A stretch of 38,590 bases of DNA, from the NCBI RefSeq assembly GCF_020169415.1, contig NZ_JAIULG010000045.1:1-38590 (forward strand), read 5' to 3'. Positions 23,067-33,969 of the stretch are shown here, one piece after another. The stretch comes from Tsukamurella sp. M9C (GTDB lineage: Bacteria > Actinomycetota > Actinomycetes > Mycobacteriales > Mycobacteriaceae). Under the pieces are notes generated by a model, which saw only the letters and a list, made by a program, of their open reading frames with translations, did not search any database and had not been told where the DNA came from. Numbering within the stretch: the stretch's first letter is position 1; the number at the start of each line of letters is the position of its first letter. A program made the position numbers and the translations under genes.

Positions 23067-23546
23067 ATGCCCGTGCTCACCACCGGCGCCGATCGCGAGG
23101 CGCTCACCTTCACCCTCGAGGCGGAGTTCGCAGCCTCCCCGGAGCGCGTCTGGCAGCTCTGGGAGGACCCCCGGCTGCTGGAGAAGTGGTGGGGCCCGCC
23201 CGGATGGCCCGCCACCTTCGTCCGCCACGAGCTGCGGCCCGGCGGTGAGTCCCGCTACTACATGACCGGCCCGGACGGCACGAAGGCCGGCGGCTGGTTC
23301 TCGACGGTGTCCACCGACGCCCCGTCGACCTTCACCTTCCGCGACGGCTTCGCCGGCGAGGACGGCGAGCCCCTCGACCCCGAGGATCACTCCACGACCA
23401 CCGTCGTCATCACGCCCACCGGCGACGTGACGCGCATGACCCTCACCGCGACGCACCGTTCGCTCGAGCAGCTCGAGCAGGTCCTCGAGATGGGCATGGA
23501 GGAGGGCATGACCCAGGCGATGAACCAGATCGACGCCCTGCTCTGA
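23067..23546 (+). CDS. SRPBCC/AHSA1-like protein
   Basis: 159 residues, GAGGAG seven bases before the ATG. The AHSA1 pattern is clear: FTLEAEFAASPERVWQLWED, LLEKWWGPPGWPATF, the central GG-x-SRYYMTGPDG strand pair, and a C-terminal helix (LEQVLEMGMEEGMTQAMNQID). Such proteins bind hydrophobic ligands and are usually encoded with an ArsR regulator, as here. No enzymatic residues are evident. The pair probably forms one transcript from the promoter at 22703. Confidence 0.85.
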   Translation: MPVLTTGADREALTFTLEAEFAASPERVWQLWEDPRLLEKWWGPPGWPATFVRHELRPGGESRYYMTGPDGTKAGGWFSTVSTDAPSTFTFRDGFAGEDGEPLDPEDHSTTTVVITPTGDVTRMTLTATHRSLEQLEQVLEMGMEEGMTQAMNQIDALL

Positions 23547-23565
23547 GCGTGTGCCGGAAATCCCG

Positions 23566-23596
23566 TTGACGGCGCCCCGTCGTCCCGGGATAGGCT
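23566..23596 (+). promoter_or_regulatory. Promoter of the MFS leader RNA
   Basis: -35 TTGACG (23566-23571), 19-bp spacer, -10 TAGGCT (23591-23596). Seven bases later is ATG 23604, so transcription should start at or next to that A. The spacer is longer than ideal. Confidence 0.5.
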
Positions 23597-23603
23597 GCCG
23601 CGC

Positions 23604-23615
23604 ATGAACTCCTGA
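23604..23615 (+). CDS. Three-codon upstream ORF (M-N-S-stop)
   Basis: ATG AAC TCC TGA, seven bases after the -10 box, so probably leaderless. Codons 2-3 and the stop form the 5' half of P1, so a ribosome on them would open P1 and free AGGAG. Its translation is inferred from position only. Confidence 0.35.
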   Translation: MNS

Positions 23616-23688
23616 CACGTGTCGACGCCCTGCGCGGCGTCGACGGATGCCCCCATCCGTGCCTCCCGTGTCAGGAGTCTCTCCTTTT
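23604..23688 (+). ncRNA. Structured cis-regulatory leader of the MFS gene
   Basis: Three stems in a junction. P1: ACTCCTGACACG (23608-23619) with CGTGTCAGGAGT (23667-23678), 12 bp perfect. P2: GTCGACGCC (23621-23629) with GGCGTCGAC (23636-23644). P3: GGATG (23645-23649) with CATCC (23654-23658). The 3' side of P1 contains AGGAG, the ribosome site of the TTG start at 23687. An alternative hairpin AGGAG-TCT-CTCCT followed by TTT (23673-23688) uses the same AGGAG. The structure therefore seems built to hide or expose translation initiation. Confidence 0.6.
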
Positions 23689-25030
23689 GCGTACCTCCAC
23701 GCCCATGTCCACGTCCGTCTCCGCCGACCGGTGGGCCGCGCTCGGCGCTCTCGCCCTCGGCTACGCCATGATCCTGGTGGACGCGACGGCGCTATCCGTC
23801 GTCACCGTCCGCCTCATGGACGGCCTGCACACCGACGTCCGCTCGGTGCTGTGGGTCTCGTCCGCGTACCTGCTCGCCTTCGCCGTCCCGATGCTGCTGT
23901 GCGGCCGCCTCGGTGACCGGTTCGGGCACCGCCGCATGTACCTACTCGGCCTCGCCGTCTTCCTCCTCGCGTCGCTCGCCTGCGGCTTCGCGCCGACCCT
24001 CGGCGTGCTGGTGGCGATGCGCGTCGTGCAGGGGATCGGCGCGGCGCTGATGACGCCGCAGGTCATGGCGATCATCACCCTCGTCTTCCCGATCGAGACC
24101 CGCGGTGCGGCCCTCGGCGTCTGGGGCTCCGTCACCGGCGTCGCGACGCTGGCGGGCCCGCTCCTCGGTGGCCTCCTCGCCGACGTCGCGAGCTGGCGCT
24201 GGGTGTTCTGGCTCAACGTCCCCGTGGGCGTCGCGGGGATCGTCCTTACCCTGCGGTTCGTCCCGCGGTCGACGGCGGACGCCCGCCGGCTCGATATTCC
24301 TGGGGCCGTCCTGTCCGCAGCCGCCGTGTTCGGGCTGATCCTCGGTCTGCAGGAGCTCGGGCGACCCGGCGCGATGCCGTGGATCGCGCTCGCAGCGGGC
24401 GCCGCAGCGACTCTCGCCTTCCTCTCCCGCCAGCGCCGACGGAGCGAGGACGCGCTCGTCCCGCTGCGGCTCTTCCGCATTCGCAGCTTCGCCGCGTCGT
24501 CGGGCGTCAACCTGCTCGCCGGTGCGTGGGCGACCGCCTACGTCTTCCCGGCGACGCTCTACGCGCAGGCCCGGCACGGCGTCTCGCCGGGCGGCGCCGC
24601 GCTGCTGCTGGCGCCGACGGCCCTGGTCTCGGCCCTGCTCGCGCCGCGGGTCGGGCGGTCGCTGCGCCGGCGCGACCCGCGCGGAGTCCTGTCGGCCGGT
24701 CTCGCGGTGTGCGCCCTCGGCCTGGCGCTGTTCGTGGCCGTCCTCGCCGCGGCGCTGCCGGCCGGGTGGCTGACGGTGCCGGCCGCGGTGGTCGGCGTGG
24801 GCAGCGCGATGATGTGGGGCCCGATGTCGCTGCTCGCGACCTCCGAGCTGCCGCGCGACCTGGTGGGCGCGGGCGCCGGCGTCTTCAACACGACGCGGCA
24901 GTTGGGCTCGGCGTTCGGTGCGGCCGCGGTCGCCGCGGTGCTCGCCCACGGCGCGCTGCCCGGAGCGATGGTGTTCGCGGCGGTCGTCTGCCTGGCCGCC
25001 CTCGCCGCCTCCGCCGCGGTGCGCTCGTGA
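23687..25030 (+). CDS. MFS drug-efflux-type transporter (DHA2-like)
   Basis: 447 residues from TTG 23687, nine bases after AGGAG; ATG 23705 would shorten it by six residues. About 12-14 hydrophobic segments are present. MFS motif A appears as GRLGDRFGHRR after TM2 and motif C-like GPLLGGLLAD in TM5, typical of proton-driven antiporters of the EmrB/DHA2 kind. Substrate not predictable. Expression is probably set by the leader RNA just upstream. Its TGA lies in the left arm of element C and it converges on the crtI-like gene. Confidence 0.85.
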   Translation: MRTSTPMSTSVSADRWAALGALALGYAMILVDATALSVVTVRLMDGLHTDVRSVLWVSSAYLLAFAVPMLLCGRLGDRFGHRRMYLLGLAVFLLASLACGFAPTLGVLVAMRVVQGIGAALMTPQVMAIITLVFPIETRGAALGVWGSVTGVATLAGPLLGGLLADVASWRWVFWLNVPVGVAGIVLTLRFVPRSTADARRLDIPGAVLSAAAVFGLILGLQELGRPGAMPWIALAAGAAATLAFLSRQRRRSEDALVPLRLFRIRSFAASSGVNLLAGAWATAYVFPATLYAQARHGVSPGGAALLLAPTALVSALLAPRVGRSLRRRDPRGVLSAGLAVCALGLALFVAVLAAALPAGWLTVPAAVVGVGSAMMWGPMSLLATSELPRDLVGAGAGVFNTTRQLGSAFGAAAVAAVLAHGALPGAMVFAAVVCLAALAASAAVRS

Positions 25031-25099
25031 AACCGGCCGAATACCGCGGCACGAGGCCGAATCTTCCCTCGTGACCGAGGAATCGGCCGGTTTCACGAG
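25024..25099. repeat. 17-bp perfect inverted repeat holding both stop codons (element C)
   Basis: Arms 25024-25040 and 25083-25099 are exact complements. Inside is a second perfect stem, CACGAGG (25050-25056) with CCTCGTG (25067-25073). The TGA of the MFS gene (25028-25030) and the TGA of the convergent crtI-like gene (25093-25095) sit in mirrored positions in the arms. GGAATCGGCCGGTT is shared exactly with element A. Likely bidirectional terminator of a repeat family. Confidence 0.65.
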
Positions 25100-26541
25100 G
25101 AACTGATCGCCTCCGCCGCCAGTCGGCCGGAGATCAGGGCGGGCGGCACGCCGACGCCGGGGTGCGTCATCGACCCCGCGAGCACCGCGTTGGCGATGCC
25201 GGGCACCCGCTGCGGGCGCCGGAGCGGCCCCGTCTGGGTGAGGGTGTGGGCCGCGGCGAACGGGGTGCCCGCCGACATGCCCTGTCGAGCCCAGTCCGCC
25301 GGGGTGTCCACGTGGAGCACCTCCGCGTCGGAGATCCCGCGGTAACCGCGGCCCTCCAGGGTGCGCAGCGCGTCGCGCGCGTAGTCGGTGCCCATCGTGT
25401 CCCAGTCCAGCGGCGCCGATTCCAGGTTCGGGCAGGGGGCCAGCACGCTCACCGGCCCGGGCTCGCCCGTCGTGACCGACGGCCGGGTGATGAGGAACGA
25501 CGGGTCGCTCATCAGCCGCCCGCGGCCCCGCGTCGCGGTGATCTCCGCGAACGTCCGCTCCCACGCGGCGCCGAAGTCCAGCGTGTGGTGGGCCTGCGTG
25601 GGCCAGTGGTCCTGCAGGTCCGGGTCCACGTCGAGGTGCGCGACCACCGCCGACGGCGACAACCGCACCCTCCGCGGCGCCCGCCCGCCGAGCGGCGCGA
25701 TGAGCCGGTCGGTGACGGGCGAGTCGGCGGTGAGCACCACCCCGTCGAACGGCAACTGGTGCACGCGGGTGATCGTCCGGGCCCGCAGCCCCGTCACACG
25801 GCCCCGTCGGCCATCGAGGCCGATCACCTCGTGGTCGAAGAGGAGCCGCCCTCCGGCCCGTTGGATCTGCCGGGCCATGACGGACGCCACCCAACCCATA
25901 CCCGCCCGCGGGTACCAGACGCCCAGGCCGACGTCCATGTGCGAGATCACGGCGTACACAGCCCGCGCCGCCGACGGCGCGACCCCCGCGTACAGCGCCT
26001 GGAAGGTGAGCATGCGGCGGGCGCGCGGGTCGTCGACGCGGCGGTCCACCTGGTGCTGCATCGAGCGCAGCGCGCCGCGTCGCACCAGCCCGCCGAGCCG
26101 GGCCAGGTCGCGCGGGTTCGCGTACGAGCCCCATGCGGCGTCCCCGGCGATGAACCGCTCGTAAGCGGCATCGAACATGCCCTGCTGCCAGCGCATGTGC
26201 TCGGGGACGGCGAGGTCCTCGGGCACGTGCAGCACGCTCGGCGGCAGGCCGTCCAGCGCGGGGAAGCGGCCCGCGTACGCGGGCGTGACGGGAAGGAGGT
26301 CCAGCTCGTCCTCGGCGGCGAACCGGTCCAGGCCGCCCGCCGCGAGGGCGTCGAAGACCAGCTCCGGCATGGTCAGCACGCTCGCGCCCGGATCGACGAC
26401 GTGGCCGCCGATCCGCACCGTGCCCGCGCGCCCGCCCACGTGTCGCGACCGCTCGATCACGGTGACCTCGTGGCCCGCCCCGAGCAGGTGCAGCGCCGCC
26501 GACAGTCCGGACAGTCCCGCCCCGATGATTCCGATGTGCAC
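25093..26541 (-). CDS. crtI: CrtI-type phytoene desaturase/FAD oxidoreductase
   Basis: 482 residues from GTG 26541. The N-terminal FAD motif GAGLSG (7-12) is followed by VIERSRHVGGRAGT, and the C-terminal signature SMTHPGVGVPPALISGRLAAEAI is that of bacterial carotenoid desaturases. These act on phytoene at the membrane, adding conjugated double bonds. It is shorter than many CrtI proteins and could also be a later-acting carotenoid oxidase/desaturase. A leaderless start is suggested by TAGACT (26548-26553) six bases before the GTG. Divergent from the metal ATPase; crtB is about 7 kb away. Confidence 0.8.
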   Translation of the reverse strand: MHIGIIGAGLSGLSAALHLLGAGHEVTVIERSRHVGGRAGTVRIGGHVVDPGASVLTMPELVFDALAAGGLDRFAAEDELDLLPVTPAYAGRFPALDGLPPSVLHVPEDLAVPEHMRWQQGMFDAAYERFIAGDAAWGSYANPRDLARLGGLVRRGALRSMQHQVDRRVDDPRARRMLTFQALYAGVAPSAARAVYAVISHMDVGLGVWYPRAGMGWVASVMARQIQRAGGRLLFDHEVIGLDGRRGRVTGLRARTITRVHQLPFDGVVLTADSPVTDRLIAPLGGRAPRRVRLSPSAVVAHLDVDPDLQDHWPTQAHHTLDFGAAWERTFAEITATRGRGRLMSDPSFLITRPSVTTGEPGPVSVLAPCPNLESAPLDWDTMGTDYARDALRTLEGRGYRGISDAEVLHVDTPADWARQGMSAGTPFAAAHTLTQTGPLRRPQRVPGIANAVLAGSMTHPGVGVPPALISGRLAAEAISSS

Positions 26542-26574
26542 GGGACGAGTCTAGAAAGGTCCCGCAGCAACATA

Positions 26575-26603
26575 TTGCAATGTATGCATATGTGGCATAC
26601 GCT
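26575..26603 (+). promoter_or_regulatory. Metal-ATPase promoter with dyad in spacer
   Basis: -35 TTGCAA (26575-26580), 17-bp spacer, -10 TACGCT (26598-26603), then six bases to ATG 26610. The dyad GTATG-N9-CATAC (26582-26600) fills the spacer. ACAT-N6-ATGT overlaps the -35 (26570-26583). The AT-rich dyad recalls ArsR/SmtB-type metal sensor sites; no sensor gene is nearby. Confidence 0.55.
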
Positions 26604-26609
26604 CAGGAC

Positions 26610-28628
26610 ATGAGCGCAGAACACGACCACGAATCCGGCCACTCGGCGCGGTGGGAGATCGGCTTCGCCATCGCCTCGGGCGTCACCTACACCGCGGGCA
26701 TGATCGCCGAGTACGCCCTGAAGCTGCCCGACGTCGGCACCGCCCTCTTCCTCGCCACCTACTTCTTCGGCGGCTTCTTCACCATCCGCTCCGCGATCAA
26801 GTCCACGCTGAACGGCAAGTTCGAGGTCGACTTCCTCATGCTGGTCGCGGCGATCGGCGCCGCCTCCATCGGCCGGTTCGCCGAGGGCGCGGTGCTGCTG
26901 TTCCTGTTCAGCCTCGGCCACGCGCTGGAGGAGTTCGCGCTGGCCCGCGCGTCGAAGTCGATCGAGGCACTGGCCGGCCTCGCGCCCCGCACCGCGCTGG
27001 TGCACGTCGGCGGACCGTCGACCACGGCGGGCGAGTTCGTCGACCGGCAGGTGGAGGACGTCGCCGTCGGCGACCTCGTGCTGATCCGCCCCAATGCCCG
27101 CGTCAGCTCCGACGGCGTGGTCGTCGACGGCCGGTCCGCGATCGACCAGAGCGCGGTCACGGGCGAGTCGATGCCCGTCGAGAAGGAGCCGCTCGATCCC
27201 GCCCGCACCGGCCGCGTCGCCGACGAGAACAAGGTCTTCGCGGGCACCGTCAACGGCTCCGGCGCGCTCGTCGTGCAGGTCACGGCGCTGGCAAAGGACT
27301 CCACGCTGAGCAAGGTGGTCGAGCTCGTCGCGTCCACCGACCAGGCCAAGTCGCCCACGCAGCGCTTCCTCGACAAGTTCCAGCGCATCTACGTGCCGGC
27401 GGTGATCGCCTTCGTCATCGGCGTCTTCCTCGTCGGCTACTTCGCGCTGGGCAACCCCTTCGACGACGCCTTCTACCTCGCGATGGCCGTCCTCGTCGCC
27501 GCGAGCCCCTGCGCGCTGGCGCTGGCCACCCCGTCGGCCGTGCTCGCCGGCGTCGCCCGCGCGGCCCGCGCCGGCGTGCTCGTCAAGGGCGGCGCCCCGC
27601 TCGAGACGCTGGGCCGGGTCACGTCGATCGCGTTCGACAAGACCGGCACGCTCACCTGGGGCGAGCCGCGGGTCACCGATACCGTCGCCGCGCCCGGCGT
27701 CGAGCTCGACGAGCTGCTCGCGACCACCCTCGCCGTCGAGAAGCTCTCGGACCACCCGCTCGCGGCCGCGGTCGCCGAGGCCGTCGCCGCCCGCACGTCG
27801 ACGGTGCTCACCGCCTCCGACTTGCAGTCCGTCACCGGACGCGGCGTCCGCGCCCTCGTCGACGGGGAGCGGGTCGAGATCGGCAACGAGCGCCTCTTCA
27901 CCGACGCCGCCATCGAGATCGACGGTGCCGTCGCCGCCGACGTCGAGCGGCTCCAGGCCGGCGGCCGCACCCTGATGATCGTGCGCCGCGGCGGCCGCTT
28001 CCTCGGCGTGATCGGCGTGATGGACACGCCCCGTCGGGAGGCCGGGCAGGTGCTCGACCGGCTGCGCGAGTCCGGCATGACCGACATCGTGATGATCTCC
28101 GGCGACCACCAGCAGGTGGCCGAGGCCGTGGGTCGCGATGTGGGCGTCGACCGCGCGCTCGGCGGGCTGCTGCCCGAGGACAAGGTGACCCACGTCCGGG
28201 GCCTGTCCGGCGCCGGGCCGGACGCCCGACGGTGCGCCATGGTCGGCGACGGCGTCAACGACGCCCCCGCGATGGCGCAGGCCGACGTGGGCATCGCGAT
28301 GGGCGCCGCCGGCTCGGCGGTCGCGCTGGAGACTGCCGACGTCGCGCTGATGAGCGACGACCTGGGCCGCCTGCCCTTCGCGGTGCGGCTGAGCCGGCAG
28401 ACCAGCCGCATCATCCGGCAGAACCTCATCGCCGCGCTCGGCATCGTGGTCTTCCTGGTGATCGTCACCTTCCTCGGTATGCCGATGGGGCCGGTGGTCT
28501 TCATCCACGAGGGCTCGACGCTCATCGTCGTGGCCAACGCGCTGCGGCTGCTGCGCTTCGAGGTGGGTCGGGAGCACGAGGGGGTGGAGCACGAGGCGCG
28601 CCCCGAACGCGAGCCCGTGGCCGCGTGA
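26610..28628 (+). CDS. P1B-4-type heavy-metal-transporting ATPase (CtpD/CtpJ-like)
   Basis: 672 residues from ATG 26610. Motifs: TGES 184-187 (actuator), SPC 299-301 (membrane metal site), phosphorylated D343 in DKTGT, GDGVND from 546, and HEGST 633-637 in the last helix. SPC plus HEG-S-T is the signature of subgroup P1B-4 (Co2+, also Fe2+/Zn2+ export; CtpD and CtpJ in M. tuberculosis). There is no N-terminal HMA domain, only a short His/Glu-rich start, as usual for this group. The tail (EHEGVEHEARPER) is also His/Glu-rich. Start likely leaderless; 30 bases of upstream frame from 26580 lie in the promoter. Confidence 0.88.
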   Translation: MSAEHDHESGHSARWEIGFAIASGVTYTAGMIAEYALKLPDVGTALFLATYFFGGFFTIRSAIKSTLNGKFEVDFLMLVAAIGAASIGRFAEGAVLLFLFSLGHALEEFALARASKSIEALAGLAPRTALVHVGGPSTTAGEFVDRQVEDVAVGDLVLIRPNARVSSDGVVVDGRSAIDQSAVTGESMPVEKEPLDPARTGRVADENKVFAGTVNGSGALVVQVTALAKDSTLSKVVELVASTDQAKSPTQRFLDKFQRIYVPAVIAFVIGVFLVGYFALGNPFDDAFYLAMAVLVAASPCALALATPSAVLAGVARAARAGVLVKGGAPLETLGRVTSIAFDKTGTLTWGEPRVTDTVAAPGVELDELLATTLAVEKLSDHPLAAAVAEAVAARTSTVLTASDLQSVTGRGVRALVDGERVEIGNERLFTDAAIEIDGAVAADVERLQAGGRTLMIVRRGGRFLGVIGVMDTPRREAGQVLDRLRESGMTDIVMISGDHQQVAEAVGRDVGVDRALGGLLPEDKVTHVRGLSGAGPDARRCAMVGDGVNDAPAMAQADVGIAMGAAGSAVALETADVALMSDDLGRLPFAVRLSRQTSRIIRQNLIAALGIVVFLVIVTFLGMPMGPVVFIHEGSTLIVVANALRLLRFEVGREHEGVEHEARPEREPVAA

Positions 28629-28686
28629 TCGGGGAAGCGCAGCGGAGCACGAGGTGCGCCCCGAGCGGGAGCCCGTCGCGGCCTGA
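28583..28686 (+). repeat. Duplicated 3' end of the ATPase gene
   Basis: The last 46 bases of the gene (28583-28628) recur with few changes at 28641-28686, 58 bases downstream. The second copy still reads EHEVRPEREPVAA then TGA in its own frame, outside the gene. Looks like a partial tandem duplication that became non-coding. Confidence 0.65.
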
Positions 28687-28701
28687 AATCCGCTGAGGGC
28701 G

Positions 28702-28745
28702 AACGTCGATGCCCGGCCGGAACAACCCGGCCGGGCGTCGGCGTT
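28702..28745 (+). terminator. Hairpin between ATPase gene and lon
   Basis: GCCCGGCCGG (28711-28720), loop AACAAC, CCGGCCGGGC (28727-28736), extended outward to 28702 and 28745 by nine more pairs including two G-U. It separates the two transcription units. No U-tract. Confidence 0.6.
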
Positions 28746-28763
28746 GAGCGGGGCAGACTGAAC
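28743..28763 (+). promoter_or_regulatory. HAIR-like HspR site before lon
   Basis: GTTGAGC-N7-ACTGAAC has the 7-7-7 geometry of the HspR inverted repeat (consensus CTTGAGT-N7-ACTCAAG), with several mismatches in the arms. lon is a known HspR target in Streptomyces. It lies 13 bases before the lon ATG. Confidence 0.45.
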
Positions 28764-28775
28764 TTTGGAGGTCCC

Positions 28776-31115
<2,340 letters not shown>

Positions 31116-31128
31116 CAGGTTCGACGGT

Positions 31129-31158
31129 GCGGGCGGGTCGCTTCGGCGGCCCGCCCGC
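31129..31158 (+). terminator. lon terminator hairpin
   Basis: GCGGGCGGG (31129-31137) pairs perfectly with CCCGCCCGC (31150-31158), 14 bases after the lon stop. GC-only stem without U-tract, as is common in actinobacteria. Confidence 0.6.
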
Positions 31159-31194
31159 TCGGCGTTCAAGGGGAGGTCGGCGTTCAAGGGGAGG
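31159..31194. repeat. 18-bp direct tandem repeat
   Basis: TCGGCGTTCAAGGGGAGG occurs twice exactly (31159-31176, 31177-31194), and a third copy begins TCGGCGT before diverging. Non-coding, just after the lon terminator. Confidence 0.7.
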
Positions 31195-31221
31195 TCGGCG
31201 TCCGGTGGGGGATTCGGCGCC

Positions 31222-31273
31222 GCGCGGGGGACGGCCGGTCCCCCACCAGGGGAGCGGCTTCTCGTGGGGGAGC
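31222..31273. repeat. 52-bp G-rich repeat, copy 1
   Basis: By my count about 42 of 52 bases match copy 2 at 31802-31853. It contains GGGGGAC-N5-GTCCCCC (31226-31244) and ends with GTGGGGGAG, which can pair with the same CCCCC block. A further GCGGGGGACG lies at 31302-31311. No gene. Confidence 0.6.
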
Positions 31274-31349
31274 GAACGGATCCGAGGGGATTCGGCGCGG
31301 CGCGGGGGACGAACTCCCTCCGGTGTGCCCGCGCTGCGCGAAACGCGGT

Positions 31350-31664
31350 TCAGGTCGACGCGGCCGCGAGGGCGGTGACGAGGACTATCGCGACGACTGG
31401 GCCGGTCATGAGGAGCACGGTGGTGCAGGCGATACGGCACGGGCCGAGTCCCCAGAAGCTGCCTATCGCGGCGAGTACGGGAGTTGCGAGAGCGAGGATC
31501 ACCGCTGCACCCAGTAGGGAGTCGAAGTGGTCGAGGTTGTTGCCCAGCGCGCCGGCGACGACCAGGATGAAGCACCCGTACGCCCCGCCGCACGCGAAGA
31601 GTGCCGCTCGGGCGACGCGGGTGCGAAGTGCGTCGCGGTGTTCGGTGTAGACCGTGTTCGTCAT
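31350..31664 (-). CDS. Small three-span membrane protein
   Basis: 104 residues from ATG 31664. A basic N-terminus (RTRVARA) precedes hydrophobic segments at about 20-40, 49-70 and 81-101. I recognise no family. It lies alone between lon and dnaK, on the opposite strand, between the two copies of a G-rich repeat. The hydrophobic pattern argues that it is real; the ribosome site is weak (GGACGG). Function unknown. Confidence 0.5.
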   Translation of the reverse strand: MTNTVYTEHRDALRTRVARAALFACGGAYGCFILVVAGALGNNLDHFDSLLGAAVILALATPVLAAIGSFWGLGPCRIACTTVLLMTGPVVAIVLVTALAAAST

Positions 31665-31801
31665 CCGTCCAGTCCACTCGCTTCGACGTGGCGGCGGATC
31701 CGTGGAACTACCCAGTCGACCCCTGGGATTCCCCGCGGTCCGCGTGACGGCCGGTAATGCGGCGTGACGGCCTGCGAAGCTGCGCGGGGGACGTGCACGC
31801 C

Positions 31802-31853
31802 GCGCGGGGGACGAATCGTCCCCCATCAGACGACCGGCTTCCCGTGGGGGAGG
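31802..31853. repeat. 52-bp G-rich repeat, copy 2
   Basis: Same layout as copy 1: GGGGGAC-GAATC-GTCCCCC (31806-31824), then GGCTTC and GTGGGGGAG. The 12-mer GCGCGGGGGACG also begins near 31782 and 31882, so the unit is flanked by partial copies. Region 31665-31940 otherwise holds no gene I can support. Confidence 0.6.
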
Positions 31854-31942
31854 TGCCGCCGCGTGGGGGGGCGTGGCCGCCGCGCGGGGGACGGAGCGGA
31901 TGTCACCGGCACCGTCGGACAGCGCGACCTGGGAGAACTCAC

Positions 31943-31963
31943 CTTGAGCGACCTGCGCTCAAC
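31943..31963 (+). promoter_or_regulatory. HAIR site 1 before dnaK
   Basis: CTTGAGC-N7-GCTCAAC, a near-match to the HspR consensus CTTGAGT-N7-ACTCAAG with correct 7-7-7 spacing. Confidence 0.75.
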
Positions 31964-31977
31964 TTTTTCGCGAAATC

Positions 31978-32005
31978 GGGAACATTCCCGTCCGGTCGTC
32001 CGTTG
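31978..32005 (+). promoter_or_regulatory. SigH-type promoter of dnaK
   Basis: GGGAAC (31978-31983), 17 bases, CGTTG (32001-32005). This fits the published SigH consensus SGGAAC-N17-22-SGTTS. It would bring dnaK under heat and thiol-oxidation control, as known in mycobacteria. Confidence 0.65.
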
Positions 32006-32019
32006 GACTGAACGTACTA

Positions 32020-32050
32020 CTTGAGCGTGATCCGCTCAATGGGGTAGAAC
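32020..32050 (+). promoter_or_regulatory. HAIR site 2 and housekeeping-type dnaK promoter
   Basis: CTTGAGC-N7-GCTCAAT (32020-32040). Its TTGAGC can act as a -35 with an 18-bp spacer to TAGAAC (32045-32050), so HspR bound here would block RNA polymerase. Confidence 0.7.
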
Positions 32051-32064
32051 TGAAGTGTTCGCCC

Positions 32065-32085
32065 CTTGAGTCGGGGGCGCTGAAG
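32065..32085 (+). promoter_or_regulatory. HAIR site 3 before dnaK
   Basis: CTTGAGT-N7-GCTGAAG, exact left half and a right half with mismatches to ACTCAAG. It lies downstream of the predicted start, inside the dnaK leader. Confidence 0.6.
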
Positions 32086-32124
32086 TCTGGATCTGTAGCA
32101 GAACTATTCAGGAGGCAAATCAAT

Positions 32125-33968
<1,844 letters not shown>

Positions 33969-33969
<1 letters not shown>

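Noticed and set aside
25162-26613. A 483-codon plus-strand frame
   Set aside because: Antisense to the crtI-like gene, which carries both FAD and C-terminal desaturase signatures.
31757-32024. Two overlapping frames encoding 84-86 residues before dnaK
   Set aside because: They translate the G-rich repeat and the HspR/SigH control region; similar peptides also arise from repeat copy 1, which shows that the repeat makes them.
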